Position numbers and translations under genes: made by a program
NCBI GenBank assembly: GCA_032433765.1
Contig: JAVIAB010000102.1
Location: 16,670,732 to 16,734,731, forward strand
Direction: 5' to 3'
Origin: Megaustenia siamemsis
Lineage: Eukaryota > Mollusca > Gastropoda > Stylommatophora > Ariophantidae
Length of the DNA: 64,000 bases
Notes under the pieces: model-generated
Told to the model about the DNA's origin: nothing
What the model saw: only the letters and a program-made list of their open reading frames with translations
The model's database searches: none
Part shown: positions 43,858 through 54,359 of the stretch, in pieces
Layout of the letters: each line of letters starts with the position of its first letter
Position numbering within the stretch: position 1 is the stretch's first letter

Positions 43858-44543
43858 ATGAACGGGGTTTGAAATATAAATATCATGAATGGGGCCTGAA
43901 ATAGAAATATCCTGAAATAGAAATATGTACGGTCTCTGAAATGTTAATATCATGAACCGGGCCTAAAATGTAAATATCATGTAAGAGGCTTGAAATGTGA
44001 ATATCATGTAAGAGGCTTGAAATGTGAATATCATGTAAGAGGCTTGAAATGTGAATATCATACACGAAGGGCTGTCATGTAAAAATAGTTCACGGAAACT
44101 GAAATGCAAAGAAAAAAAAACATGCAAAGGGCTAAAATGTAAAAATCTTACACGGGGGCTAAAATGTAAAAATCATGCACGGGGGCTGAAATGTAAAAAT
44201 CATACACGGGGGCTGAAATGTAAAAATCATACACGGGGGCTTTGAATGTAAAAATCATACACGGGGGCTGAAATGTAAAAATCATACACGGGGGCTGAAA
44301 TTTAAAAATCATACACGGGGGCTGAAATGTAAAAATCATGCAAAGGGCTAAAATGTAAAAATCATACACGGGGGCTGAAATGTAAAAATCATACACGGGG
44401 GCTGAAATGTAAAAATCATACACTGGGGCTGAAATGTAAAAATCATACACGGGGGCTGAAATGTAAAAATCATACACGGGGGCTGAAATGTAAAAATCAT
44501 GCACAGGGGCTGAAATGTAAAAATCATGCACGGAAGTCTGATA
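43858..44543. repeat. 27-bp minisatellite
   Basis: Right part (44120-44540): homogeneous unit GAAATGTAAAAATCATACAC plus GGGGGCT. Left part (43858-44062): diverged relatives (TGAAATATAAATATCATGAA). As 27 is divisible by 3, the minus strand stays open with a nine-residue repeat (PVYDFYISA); not a protein. Confidence 0.95.
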
Positions 44544-45112
44544 TACGTAAAACATTCACGGAAAACTGAAATGAATGCGTTTTTGGCAAAAACAAATGAA
44601 ATACAAAGAAGAAATCTCTTGAGGCTTGTAGACAAGATTCTCATGAATACGAAGACGCCAGAAGAAAAATAAGACATTTACAGATAAGAGAATCAGCATT
44701 ACGACGAAATGGGCAAGTGGTTCCAAGAAAACGATAGCTATCATAATTCAGAGTTACTGTCGAACGAAGGAAAAATGACAGACACCGCCATTATGCAAGT
44801 CTTATGTGCTAATTCTAGCTCGTCTTTTCGGACGCATCGGGACACGATGTACAGATCGATCTAGTAGATGCAAGTACGACTGCTGGGACAGAGGATTGCA
44901 GTTTTGAATTAATTATAGGAGTCCAGATATGAGTAAGGGAGGGTGATTAAACAGTGATTGCTGGAGAGTTGTGATCTGATATTGCTGTGGTCTAAGATGT
45001 CAACGTAAAGCAGTCGAGAGTATCCAAACATGCAGAATTATCAATTGAGAATATATGAAATAGAATCAGTATAGAATTTAATCTTTATACGGACATACGA
45101 TTAAATGTTTAA
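44544..45112. other. unique stretch, no gene seen
   Basis: About 570 bp, no recognised feature. Confidence 0.4.
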
Positions 45113-45890
45113 CTTCATCATCATTATCAAGTACCATGCCTGCTGACGTAGGCGATCATGTCTCTCCACAACTTTCGATCTCGACATTATTTATCATTTC
45201 TGTTGTTGACCTTCTGCCAAGCCATTCTCTTAAGCTGTCTGGTATCTTTTCTCTTTGCTTCCCTCTATCTCTTCGTCCCTCAATTTTCCCAGTTGTCACA
45301 ATATATTCCAGTTATTTCATTCTAATTGCATGGCTAAACAATGATGATTGTTTCTTCCTGATATTGGAAATTAACTCTCTTGTAGCTTTGACCTCTTTCA
45401 TAACGTTCTCACTACTCTTCTTAGGTGTCCATGATATTCTCAACATTCTTCTGTAAAACCACATTTCTACAGCCTCCAGTGGTTTTTTTTGTCTGTTGTC
45501 CTATTGTCCATGAGTCATATCCACATGTTAAGACTGGCTCTACATAACATTTAAGAACTTTTTTTCTTGTTTATATTGTCAAAAATTGATTTCACAGTAT
45601 CTTCCTCATTTTTTTTAAAAAAAGCTGCTTTTGCCTGAGCCATTCTGCATCTCATCTCTGTTGTACATCTACCATCTGAGGTTAACATTGTTCCCAAATA
45701 TTTAAATTCATTTACTTGCTTTAATATTGTTCCACTTGTCTTTATTGTGCATTGCGGTGATGTCTTTTCTTTGTTGCTACCATTACTTCTGTATTTTTGC
45801 TATTAAGACTGAATCCTTTGTTTTTACTTTCCTTCTTCATAATGTCTAGCATTTCTTGTAAATCATTTTCACTCTTAGCCGTTCTAAACT
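45113..45890 (-). mobile_element. LINE B fragment reaching into RT
   Basis: Minus-strand order as at 28836: AT-rich GAT-type tail, C-terminal block (inverse TGTTGTTGACCTTCTGCCAA), GGATATGACTCATGGAC, then SKNKGFSLNSK and EVMVATKK of the palm. Many frameshifts and stops. It retains the YGYDSWTIGQQ part deleted in the 28.8-kb copy. Confidence 0.85.
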
Positions 45891-45959
45891 TACGTGAAGA
45901 TAATTATGTATCTCCCTATACGTTATATAGAAGAAGTCAGAAAGAGCTCCCTTACCAAT

Positions 45960-46085
45960 CATTATATACTGAGGTTATGGTGTTGTTGCCCATATCTTTT
46001 TTTTTCATAATATGCACAGTTGGGGAAATGTGGTCAGTATTACGCCAGTGCTGTAATTTCTTTTCCAGAGCAAATAAGTTTGTCA
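45960..46085 (-). mobile_element. SINE1, strongly diverged internal fragment
   Basis: TGGGGAAATGTGGTCAGTAT and TACGCCAGTGCTG align with the SINE1 body (TGGGGTAATGTGGTCGGTAT, TACGCCCGTGCCG). Head and tail are lost. Confidence 0.6.
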
Positions 46086-46139
46086 CTTTGTGAAAGGCAC
46101 TGAAGAGGGTCAAGACTTGTAGGTATCAGTTGATCAGTT

Positions 46140-47225
46140 TATCGACGTCTCTCTCTTGCTCTCTGTCTCTCTCTTGCTCTCCGTCTCTCTCTTGCTCTCT
46201 GTCTCTCTCTTGCTCTCTGTCTCTCTCTTGCTCTCTGTCTCTCTCTTGCTCTCTGTCTCTCTCTTGCTCTCCGTCTCTCTCTTGCTCTCCGTCTCTCTCT
46301 TGCTCTCCGTCTCTCTCTATTGCTCTCTGTCTCTCTCTTGCTCTCTGTCTCTCTCTTGCTCTCTGTCTCTCTCTTGCTCTCTGTCTCTCTCTTGCTCTCT
46401 GTCTCTCTCTTGCTCTCCGTCTCTCTCTATTGCTCTCTGTCTCTCTCTTGCTCTCTGTCTCTCTCTTGCTCTCTGTCTCTCTCTTGCTCTCTGTCTCTCT
46501 CTTGCTCTCCGTCTCTCTCTATTGCTCTCTGTCTCTCTCTTGCTCTCTGTCTCTCTCTTGCTCTCTGTCTCTCTCTTGCTCTCTGTCTCTCTCTTGTTCT
46601 CTGTCTCTCTCTTGCTCTCTGTCTCTCTCTTGCTCTCTGTCTCTCTCTTGCTCTCCGTCTCTCTCTATTGCTCTCTGTCTCTCTCTTGCTCTCTGTCTCT
46701 CTCTTGCTCTCTGTCTCTCTCTTGCTCTCTGTCTCTCTATTGCTCTCTGTCTCTCTATTGCTCTCTGTCTCTCTCTTGCTCTCTGTCTCTCTATTGCTCT
46801 CTGTCTCTCTATTGCTCTCTGTCTCTCTCTTGCTCTCTGTCTCTCTATTGCTCTCTGTCTCTCTATTGCTCTCTGTCTCTCTATTGCTCTCTGTCTCTCT
46901 CTTGCTCTCTGTCTCTCTCTTGCTCTCTGTCTCTCTATTGCTCTCTGTCTCTCTATTGCTCTCTGTCTCTCTATTGCTCTCTGTCTCTCTCTTGCTCTCT
47001 GTCTCTCTATTGCTCTCTGTCTCTCTCTTGCTCTCTGTCTCTCTATTGCTCTCTGTCTCTCTCTTGCTCTCTGTCTCTCTCTTGCTCTCTGTCTCTCTCT
47101 TGCTCTCTGTCTCTCTATTGCTCTCTGTCTCTCTCTTGCTCTCTGTCTCTCTATTGCTCTCTGTCTCTCTCTTGCTCTCTGTCTCTCTCTTGCTCTCTGT
47201 CTCTCTCTCTCTTGCTCTATGTTTC
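46140..47225. repeat. 18-bp pyrimidine satellite, about 60 copies
   Basis: Unit TTGCTCTCTGTCTCTCTC with TATTGC and CCGTC variants; the TATTGC variant is frequent after 46735. It resembles the TTGCTCTC-rich left zone of the 8110-12175 satellite in unit length and composition. Confidence 0.97.
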
Positions 47226-47426
47226 TCTCTGTCTCTCTCTCTTGCTTTCTGTCTCTCTCTTGCTTTCTGTCTCTCTCTTGCTCTCTGTTTCTCTCTGTCT
47301 CTCTCTGCTTTTCGCTGTCTCTCTCTGTTTCTCTCTGCCTCTCTGTGTCTTTCTCTGTTTCTCTCTGTTTTTCTCTGTCTCTCTCTGTTTCTCTCTGTCT
47401 CTCTCTGAGTGTCTCCACTCCGTCTC

Positions 47427-47472
<46 letters not shown>
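47226..47472. repeat. degenerate CT-rich edge of the 18-bp satellite
   Basis: CTCTCTGTTTCTCTCTGTC-type sequence passing into pure (CT)n at 47438-47466. Confidence 0.93.
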
Positions 47473-47473
<1 letters not shown>

Positions 47474-47649
47474 TTCCTTCCTGAACCAGAAAATGACTTT
47501 AGAATTCTATGAGAGAGGACAGATCCGGAGATCGAGAGAGTATTGTGAAGAGACGATATGAGGAACACTCGTTCAGCAGCATCACAAAACAAGGACTAAA
47601 ACTCAGAGAGCAGTGTCAACTTAAATTGTGTACCTCACTATTCCTTTGA

Positions 47650-47812
47650 GGAATGCTCAAAGGATGCAAAATCAGAAATAATACTGTAAGTAAAAGAACT
47701 GACATAGAACCAATTAGGAATGACTTACAAAGAGAACAAATAAATTGGTTTGCAAACCTGGAGAGAATGTCTAGTGACGTCATAACATACACAGTCTATA
47801 CAGCCTATATCT
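47650..47812 (+). mobile_element. LINE fragment of another family
   Basis: Plus strand reads KGCKIRNNTVSKRTDIEPIR, then NDLQREQINWFANLERM and a stop. The W-F/A-x-L-x-RM element recalls LINE GHVxRM blocks. Fused directly to the next LINE B copy. Confidence 0.4.
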
Positions 47813-48262
47813 AAGAAAGAGTTCTTGGGTGTTGTGTAGATCCAGTACTTGACGTGTGGATGTGAATCATGGACGGTGGGAAAACGGAAAGGAAAATTAC
47901 TGCAGGCTGTAGAAATGTGGTTTTGTATGGGTAGTTGGCAGTGTCACGGACTAGCTAGGAAGCGTGGTGAAGGCGTTCTGAGGGAGGCCAGGGCAGAGAG
48001 AGAGAGCTGGTTACTAATGTTAGAAAGAAACAATAATCATTTTTGACCATGTCAAGAGAATGGAACAGCTGGAATATATTGTGACAAGGGGGAAAGTTCG
48101 GGGATGAAGAGACAGGGGGTAGAAAAGAGGAAAGATACCAGACAGTTTAAAAGAATGGCTTGGCAGCAGGTCAACAACAGAAATGATAAATAACTGTCGA
48201 GATCGAAAGTTGTGGAGAGACATGATCACCTACGTCAGCAGGGATGGTACTTGATAATGATG
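47813..48262 (+). mobile_element. LINE B 3' fragment
   Basis: Plus strand: TCGCESWTVGKRK, AVEMWFCMGSW, a diverged ARKRGEGVLREARAERE, then (other frame) MEQLEYIV and a GGTACTTGATAATGATGATG end. Frame-broken. Confidence 0.82.
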
Positions 48263-48384
48263 ATGATGATATTCTATCAGGGAATCAGAGGTTTCCAGAC
48301 TGATATGATCGTAACTGTCATGAGGTTGCTTCTGGTATTTGAAAATAAGGAGAGGGAGTAACGGGTATCAACAGTTTGAAAACC

Positions 48385-48555
48385 GTTGTTTTGACCCCTA
48401 CCACTACTAGTCCTCATCGTCCGCTAAAAGAGCGTTAACAGGCCGTAGATGTGATGTGTTGTGGTTTGCAGCAATCAGCTATATGCGTGTCTCTTGACCA
48501 GATACATCCGACTACATCATGACATTTTTAAAAACCGTTTTGCCTTCCTTCTCGA
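48385..48555. repeat. dispersed repeat R2, copy 1
   Basis: Shares with 50570-50750 the ordered blocks CCGCTAAAAGAGCGTT / CCGCCCTTAAAAGGACGTT, GTGTTGTGGTTTGCAG / GTGTTGGGCTTTGCAG and CGTTTTGCCTTCCTTCT. Identity is moderate. Nature unknown. Confidence 0.5.
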
Positions 48556-48559
48556 TTCC

Positions 48560-49360
48560 TAATCGCTTGGCCAGACTAGCTAGTCATAGTCCACAAATCC
48601 TGACAGTCTCTTGGTCAGACTGACTAGTCATGATTCACAAATCCTGACAGTCTCTTGGCCAGACTGACAAGTCATAGTCCACAAATCCTGACAGTCTCTT
48701 GGCCAGACTGACTTGTCATAGTTCACAAATCCTGACAGTCTTTTGCCCAGACTGACTAGTCATAGTTCACAAATCCTGACAGTCTTTTGGCCAGACTGAC
48801 TAGTCATAGTTCACAAATCCTGACAGTCTCTTGGCCAGACTGACTAGTCATAGTTCACAAATCCTGACAGTCTCTTGGCCAGACTGACTAGTCATAGTTC
48901 ACAAATCCTGACAGTCTCTTGGCCAGACTGACTAGTCATAGTTCACAAATCCTGACAGTCTCTTGGCCAGACTGACTAGTCATAGTTCACAAATCCTGAC
49001 AGTCTCTTGGCCAGACTGACTAGTCATAGTTCACAAATCCTGACAGTCTCTTGGCCAGACTGGCTAGTCATAGATCACAAATCCTGGCAGGCTCTTGCCC
49101 AGACTGACTAGTCATAGTTCACAAATCCTGACAGTCTCTTGGCCAGACTGACTAGTCATAGTTCACAAATCCTGACAGTCTCTTGGCCAGACTGACTAGT
49201 CATAGTTCACAAATCCTGACAGTCTCTTGGCCAGACTGACTAGTCATAGTTCACAAATCCTGACAGTCTCTTGGCCAGACTGACTAGTCATAGTTCACAA
49301 ATCCTGACAGTCTCTTGGCCAGACTGACTTGTCATAGTTCACAAATCCTGACAGGCCAAA
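48560..49360. repeat. 44-bp minisatellite, about 18 copies
   Basis: Unit AGACTGACTAGTCATAGTTC plus ACAAATCCTGACAGTCTCTT and GGCC. Each copy holds the perfect 10-bp palindrome TGACTAGTCA. Copies are nearly identical after 48800. Confidence 0.97.
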
Positions 49361-49940
49361 ACTTCTTCATGTGTGCGACATCATTATCAAACTCCGTCGT
49401 CCAAACTGGCCCAATGTCAAAGATAAACAGTAGATAAGCTAGAAACACCTGGACAGAACTGCGACCTTCGTCCGAACGACTGGGGCATGAAACTATAAAC
49501 TAAAAAAGTAAATAAACTCCGAACGTGAAAAGAGAGAGAAATAGATAGAGACTCACCCTGACACAAGCATTCACCTAAAAGTCGCTAAATTATTTGCAAC
49601 TCAGTTACTATTAAACGTTTAAAAAAATAATAATAATTATACAGATTTTCCACACTACATTGCGCGGCTCGTGGTGATGATAGCTGTGAGAATAAACCTA
49701 ACGAAAGGGCGGCGACGGCGAGTGCACTTACCGACAGGGCGGAAGTACCTGACAGCAGGTGAGAATAGACGAGAACAGCGATCGATGTGGGGAAAGGCTA
49801 CTCATCGAAACGGTTGGTCGCGCTTACACCATACGGGCCGAGAATCCAATAATCCAGTCAGGCTGTAACGCTCCGGTGCTCTCGATAGTAGTTGTATGAC
49901 AGTACTGCCAGTTCTTATTTAGATGTTGTATTTAGAGTAG
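49361..49940. other. unique stretch, no gene seen
   Basis: Includes a GC-richer part (49660-49870) with a 65-codon plus-strand frame rich in Arg and no motif. Not called. Confidence 0.4.
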
Positions 49941-50262
49941 ATGCAGAATGGCTCAGGTAAAAGCAGCTTTCCAAAAAATTAAGATACAATGCAGTCCATT
50001 TTTGACAATCGAAACAAGAAAAAGAGTTCTTAAATGTTATGTAGAGTCAGTCTTAACATATGGATGTGAATCATGGACAATAGGACAACAAACAAGAAAA
50101 TCACTGGAGTCTGTAGAAATGTGGTTTTACAGAAGAATGTTGAGAATACCATGGACAGCTAAGAAGAGTAATGAAAACGTTCTAAAAGAGGCCAAAGCAA
50201 AAAGAGAGCTAATTTCTAATATTAGGAAGAAACAATTATCATTTTTTGGTCATGTAAACCTA
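49941..50262 (+). mobile_element. LINE B fragment cut by SINE4
   Basis: Best-preserved open LINE B stretch: MAQVKAAFQKIKIQC, RKRVLKCYVESVLTYGCESW, TIGQQTRKSLESVEMWFYRR, then ISNIRKKQLSFFGHV. The usual MRREQLEYIV continuation is replaced at 50262 by SINE4 sequence. Confidence 0.9.
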
Positions 50263-50525
50263 CTTTTTCGATTATAAAAGTCAAGGGTTCTTTAACGTGC
50301 AAGAGTACACACGGAGTCTCCATTTTTTTTTTTAAATCTTTTTTTTTAGGGTCGACATCGGATCTAATTACCCAGATAAATGGGTGGGTAGGGGGGGGGG
50401 GTGGGAAGGAGATCGGTAACACCATTTAGAGACTACAGATTGAGTACTTGGAAAATTATCACTGCCTGGGGTTGTGACCTTCCTGTCCAGGGGTCAAGGT
50501 CTTACCTCTAGACCACATTGACCCG
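50263..50525 (-). mobile_element. SINE4-like tRNA-derived element
   Basis: On the minus strand the head GGGTCAATGTGGTCTAGAGG then TAAGACC has an A-box form; a decayed B box (GGTCACAACCC) follows. The far end contains TTCTTTAACGTGCAAGAGTA on plus, and there are G8-10 and T-rich runs. Single copy. SINE identity inferred from layout. Confidence 0.5.
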
Positions 50526-50569
50526 ATCGTGTACTTTTTAATTTGTTTCTCTTCTTTCGCCTCTCTTTT

Positions 50570-50750
50570 TCTCGTGTTCACCCGACAGAACAAATAGACC
50601 TCCTTCGTCATCCGCCCTTAAAAGGACGTTCAGTGGGCGTAAATGCGTTGTGTTGGGCTTTGCAGTGGAAGTGTGAAAGTTACGCCTTTCGGCCCAATAT
50701 ATCCTATTTCAGCGAGGCGTTTTTTATTACAGGGTTGCCTTCTATCTTGA
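50570..50750. repeat. dispersed repeat R2, copy 2
   Basis: See copy 1 at 48385. This copy reads CCTCCTTCGTCATCCGCCC at its start. Confidence 0.5.
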
Positions 50751-51210
50751 CCACTACTCACTTAATCTATACAAGGGGGTGGTCTGTCACCGCAAAGAAG
50801 TGGTAGATAGTTCTGGCTCAGTGATCCTGACATAACCATCAGCTGTGAGTCGGTGATAGCTTTCATTCCAGTTACTGACGAGTGGGTAGCGGGTAGCGGG
50901 GTAGAGTTCTGTCCTACCAAAGGAGGAGTAAGACGTCTCCTTTCCTCCGCTAGTCTTCGGGACACCCCTGAGCAAGGTGGAGCTCCCGTTTAGTCCCCCT
51001 ATCAGGGTTATGTGAAGCCATTGGAACAGGTGGTGGATGGTGTTGTGGGAGTAGCCGACAAGTAGTGCCGGTTTTGGTCCCCACACCGCGATGGCAGGCA
51101 GAGGATCTCATGTATAGAGACAATGGCTGCGATCTCCGACTAGTACAGTCACTGCCAAGAAGGAAAGGAATGGTAAACTACCTTCTTAAATTGCCTGGAA
51201 TAATCATGAC
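50751..51210. other. unassigned low-copy sequence
   Basis: GC-richer sequence with open frames on both strands (plus: WQAEDLMYRDNGCDLRLVQS; minus: 50787-51086). No recognised motif and no second copy in the window. Could be UTR or upstream LINE sequence, since LINE B follows directly. Confidence 0.35.
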
Positions 51211-51545
51211 AAATCAAATGTTGAAAGTTCCCTGGACAGCTAAAAAGACCAATGAGGAAGTTCTCAAAGAGGCTAACACAAAAAGGGAGCTCTTAAAAAA
51301 CATCAGTAAGAAACAATCAACATTTTTCGGGCACATCATGAGAAGAGGAAAGTTGGAATACTTGGTTACAGCTGGCAAAATAAAAGGAAAGAGAGATCGC
51401 GGACGACAAGGAGAGAAAATACTGGATAGCTTGGTGTCATGGCATGGAAAACAGTCAACAACAGAACTGATACGATGCACTGTAGATAGAAGATTGTGGA
51501 GGGACATGATCACCTACGCCAACCGGTATGGCCCATGATGGTGAT
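51211..51545 (+). mobile_element. LINE B 3' fragment (variant subfamily, intact frame)
   Basis: Uninterrupted C-terminal frame: MLKVPWTAKKTNEEVLKEAN, KNISKKQSTFFGHIMRRGKL, KGKRDRGRQGEKILDSLVSW, RRLWRDMITYANRYGP, stop, then ATGATGGTGATG tail. Same subfamily as 12356-12925 and 52973-53576. The open frame suggests a relatively young copy. Confidence 0.9.
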
Positions 51546-51597
51546 GACTGACAAGCGCCTTCACCGCTCATTGTTGTTTCATTGACATACGTCTATA

Positions 51598-51915
51598 TTA
51601 TTATTATTTTTTTTTTACTTCCATAAATGTTAGTATTTCATTGACATCACGGAAGCTTAATTTATTTAGATCAAAGAAAAATTATTACTTCATTTACATC
51701 ATGAATTATTATTATTTCATTTACACCAAGAAATATATTTCATTTACACCAAGAAAGTTTAATTCATTTACATCAAAGAAAAATTATTTCATTTACACCA
51801 TGAATTATTATTATTATTTCATTTACACCAAGAAATATATTTCATTTACATCAAGATAGACTACTATTTCATTTACATCAAAAAAGATTACTATTTCATT
51901 TACATCAACAGCAAT
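51598..51915. repeat. diverged 19- to 25-bp repeat
   Basis: Reiterated ATTTCATTTACACCAAGAAA / TTTCATTTACATCA units with irregular length. Confidence 0.85.
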
Positions 51916-52119
51916 TATTGATTCATTTAATAAAGTAATGGGGAACATGTTGATAGTGACAATATTTTCTTCAACTTGAGCAGGAGCCCATTTTTAGGTG
52001 ACATGGGCAGTCTTACGCCAGGCCGCACCTTACCTACTGTAAAAAAAATGTCTGCTACCAGTTTCCAGAGGCAGCGAGAACCATAAAGTCGTCACAAATA
52101 TGGAATAAAAAAATAAACG

Positions 52120-52179
52120 ATCATATCTGGGGTTTGAAGATGGCTCCTTCTAATCAGGAGCTATTTATTTGCATACAGC
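52120..52179 (+). mobile_element. LINE A C-terminal fragment, left part
   Basis: Plus strand encodes LKMAPSNQELFICIQHCPQ, matching the FKISTTSLCHC ... CPQYTD region of LINE A. Split from its right part by SINE1. Confidence 0.55.
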
Positions 52180-52189
52180 ATTGCCCCCA

Positions 52190-52457
52190 GAACAGGGAGT
52201 CGTGATAACTCAGTGGTTAGTGAACTGAACTACAAAGGACAAGAGGTATGGTTCGATCCCAACTAACGGCTTCCGGTTCACCATCCTTTAATGGGTACCG
52301 GTTTTTTTTTTCTGGGAAATTAAAGCAGCACGGGCGTAATACCGACCACATTACCCCAAAAATCATGTGCTGAAGGTCTGTAAAATGTATGGTCACTAAC
52401 ACCATATTCCCTATACGTCACTTGGTGTGATGGGGGCTCTTTACTTTTATTTTACTT
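52190..52457 (+). mobile_element. SINE1, full length, with 10-bp target-site duplication
   Basis: Head GGGAGTCGTGATAACTCAGT; A box TAACTCAGTGG at 52206-52216; B box GGTTCGATCCC at 52250-52260; 3' end GGCTCTTTACTTTTATTTTA. Flanked by perfect ATTGCCCCCA at 52180-52189 and 52458-52467. Inserted inside LINE A C-terminal sequence. Confidence 0.95.
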
Positions 52458-52467
52458 ATTGCCCCCA

Positions 52468-52625
52468 ACACACAGACCCGTGGTGGACAAATGTGGCCCA
52501 CACTCACCTCCCTGGAAGAGAAACTATACGGGGCAACCGAATCACTTAAACAGACAGTTGCCCGCATAAGAAAGTCCGAAGTCCTGGTCTGAATGAACCA
52601 CGATCGCAGAAGAAGAAATATTTGC
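52468..52625 (+). mobile_element. LINE A C-terminal fragment, right part
   Basis: Plus strand: MWPTLTSLEEKLYGATESLK then QTVARIRKSEVLV and a stop, matching MWSTSTSLEEKLYGTIDSLK of the first copy. Ends GATCGCAGAAGAAGAAA, so the tail here is GAA-like. Confidence 0.85.
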
Positions 52626-52972
52626 ACAACAAAGTTATTTCTTCATTAAAGTCAAGACAAAAACAAATCAATTTACCATTAATTTCAATAAAAAAAAATC
52701 ATTATTATACTACGCTCACGACAAGAAAGCAAAAATATTCAGTCATGATTTACGCGTGATCTATATTTGTGGACAGTTTTTGTGATGAAGAAATATGTTG
52801 CTTGACTTGCACAAACAGTAGCCACAGTAAACATGTGTCAGGCCAACTAACACACATACAACCATTCATCGAAGAATGAACATAAGTTTGTGGTGTTTAA
52901 TTTGCCAGTTTGTACATGAAATAATACATACTTTTAATCTTAGTAATAATTGTAGTTTTAATGATTCTCTCA
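52626..52972. other. spacer, no gene seen
   Basis: AT-rich unique sequence of about 350 bp. Nothing recognised. Confidence 0.4.
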
Positions 52973-53576
52973 TCATCATCATGTGCCATACCGGGTGGCG
53001 TAGGCGATCATGTTCCTCCAAAATCTTCTAACCACTGTGCATCGTATTAATTCTTTTGTTGACTGTTTTCCAAGCCATGACATCAAGCTATATAGTACTT
53101 TCTTTCTTTTTCGTACACGATCTCTCTTTCCCTGTATTTTGCTAGTTGTGTCTGAATATTCAAACTTTCCTCTTTACGTGATGTGCCCGAAATGTGTTGA
53201 TTGTTTCTTTCTGATGTTTTTTTTAGGAGCTCCATTTTTGTGTTGGACATGTGATGAGAAGAGATAATAACCGAATAGCAAAGCAAGCCCTCATGTAGGA
53301 AACATGTAAGAGGAAAAGGTGAAGACCCAGAGAGACAATGAGAAGAACATTGATGAGAAAGGCAAGAGCAGCAGGAATCGGCTCCCTCAATGAGATAGAG
53401 CTGCTTGCACAGAACAGAGACAAATGGCGAGATTTGATAAAATATCTTTAAAAGAATTGAAAACTGCTAAAATAAAAATGTAGATAAGAGAAGGAGTATA
53501 TGGGTCTACGCCCTATGAGCCAGCTACGGCTCGAAAGGTCAATAGATAGATTTTTGTGTTGGCCTCTTTGAGAATT
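52973..53576 (-). mobile_element. LINE B 3' fragment interrupted by LINE J
   Basis: Minus-strand copy starting with CATCATCATCATGTGCCATA, parallel to 12356-12925 up to CTCCATTTTTGTGTTGG (53246). It resumes at 53550 with ATTTTTGTGTTGGCCTCTTT. The 303-bp interruption is LINE J. Confidence 0.92.
53247..53549 (+). mobile_element. LINE J nested insertion with 13-bp target-site duplication
   Basis: Plus-strand C-terminus: GHVMRRDNNRIAKQALM, then MRRTLMRKARAAGIGSLNEI and DKWRDLIKYL, stop, 3' UTR with GCCAGCTACGGCTCGAAAGG and a short (GATA) tail. Flanked by perfect ATTTTTGTGTTGG at 53234-53246 and 53550-53562. The uninterrupted paralog at 12594-12640 shows the empty site. Heavily 5'-truncated. Confidence 0.95.
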
Positions 53577-54161
53577 AATAATTCTCTATCTGCGAAATAA
53601 ACAAAGAAAAGCTGACATCAGATCTAGCATATAAAGAGCAAAAATATTGGAGGAAGAGTTAATGTTAAAATCAGAAGACAAAAAAAAAACAGATGGGGAA
53701 AGGAGATGAGGCACCACGAATAGATCTTGTTCGTTCTACAGTCTAATCTGTCTATCCAATATTGGCAGATTCAGCCAGATGGAGAAGCTGTTCAGTAAAA
53801 TAGCATCCAACATAAGACACTAATATTGTTACCAAACTACTGATTTATCATAGGGAGCCGCGATAGCTCAGTGAACTGGAATACAAAGGATAAGAGGTAG
53901 GGTTCGATCTCAACCGACGGCTTCCAGGTTCACCCAGCCTTAAATGGGTACCGGATTTTTTCTGGGAAAGTAAAGCGGCACGGGCGTAATACTGACCACA
54001 CTACCCCAAAAATCATGTGATGAAGGTCTGTAAATGTTATGGTCACTGACACCATATCCCCTTTACGCCACTTGGCGTGACGGGGACTCTTTACTTATTT
54101 ACATTTTACTGACTTATCATGATTGCTTGCTACCAATCGTATGTCAAGACGCCAAAGGCCA

Positions 54162-54170
<9 letters not shown>
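53577..54170 (+). mobile_element. LINE G 3' end, interrupted by SINE1
   Basis: AATTCTCTATCTGCGAAA, TCTTGTTCGTTCTACAGTC, ATCCAATATTGGCAGATTCA and ATGATTGCTTGCTACCAATC run parallel to 21635-21955. The zinc-finger region is mutated. The segment 53852-54107 is SINE1. Confidence 0.87.
53852..54107 (+). mobile_element. SINE1 inserted in LINE G, with target-site duplication
   Basis: Head GGGAGCCGCGATAGCTCAGT; the GGTTAGT part of the A-box arm is deleted. B box GGTTCGATCTC. Flanks ACTGATTTATCAT (53839-53851) and ACTGACTTATCAT (54108-54120) differ at one base. LINE G at 21905-21925 shows the empty site. Confidence 0.93.
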
Positions 54171-54203
<33 letters not shown>

Positions 54204-54206
54204 ATC
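54164..54206. repeat. (AT)n microsatellite
   Basis: AT run at the LINE G 3' terminus, between it and an inverted LINE B end. Confidence 0.9.
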
Positions 54207-54322
54207 ATCAATTACCATGCCTGCTGGCGTAGGTGATCATGTCTCTCCACAACTTTCGATCTCGACAATTATTTATCATTTCTGTTGTTGACTCAATGCC
54301 AAACCATTTTCTTAAGCTGTTA
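54207..54322 (-). mobile_element. LINE B 3' fragment, short
   Basis: Minus strand from TCATCAATTACCATGCCTGC through TAGGTGATCATGTCTC to CCATTTTCTTAAGCTGT. Truncated. Confidence 0.8.
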
Positions 54323-54359
54323 TACTTATGTATATACTTACACACACAGTTTATATCAG

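Noticed and set aside
46130..47512. 460-, 442- and 362-codon overlapping frames (CSLSLS repeats)
   Set aside because: Same reason: 18-bp CT-rich satellite without stops in any plus frame.
52206..52260. Functional tRNA gene candidates (A and B boxes at SINE1 heads)
   Set aside because: The boxes are those of SINE heads. The same 255-bp body follows in every copy, and no cloverleaf with acceptor stem closes.
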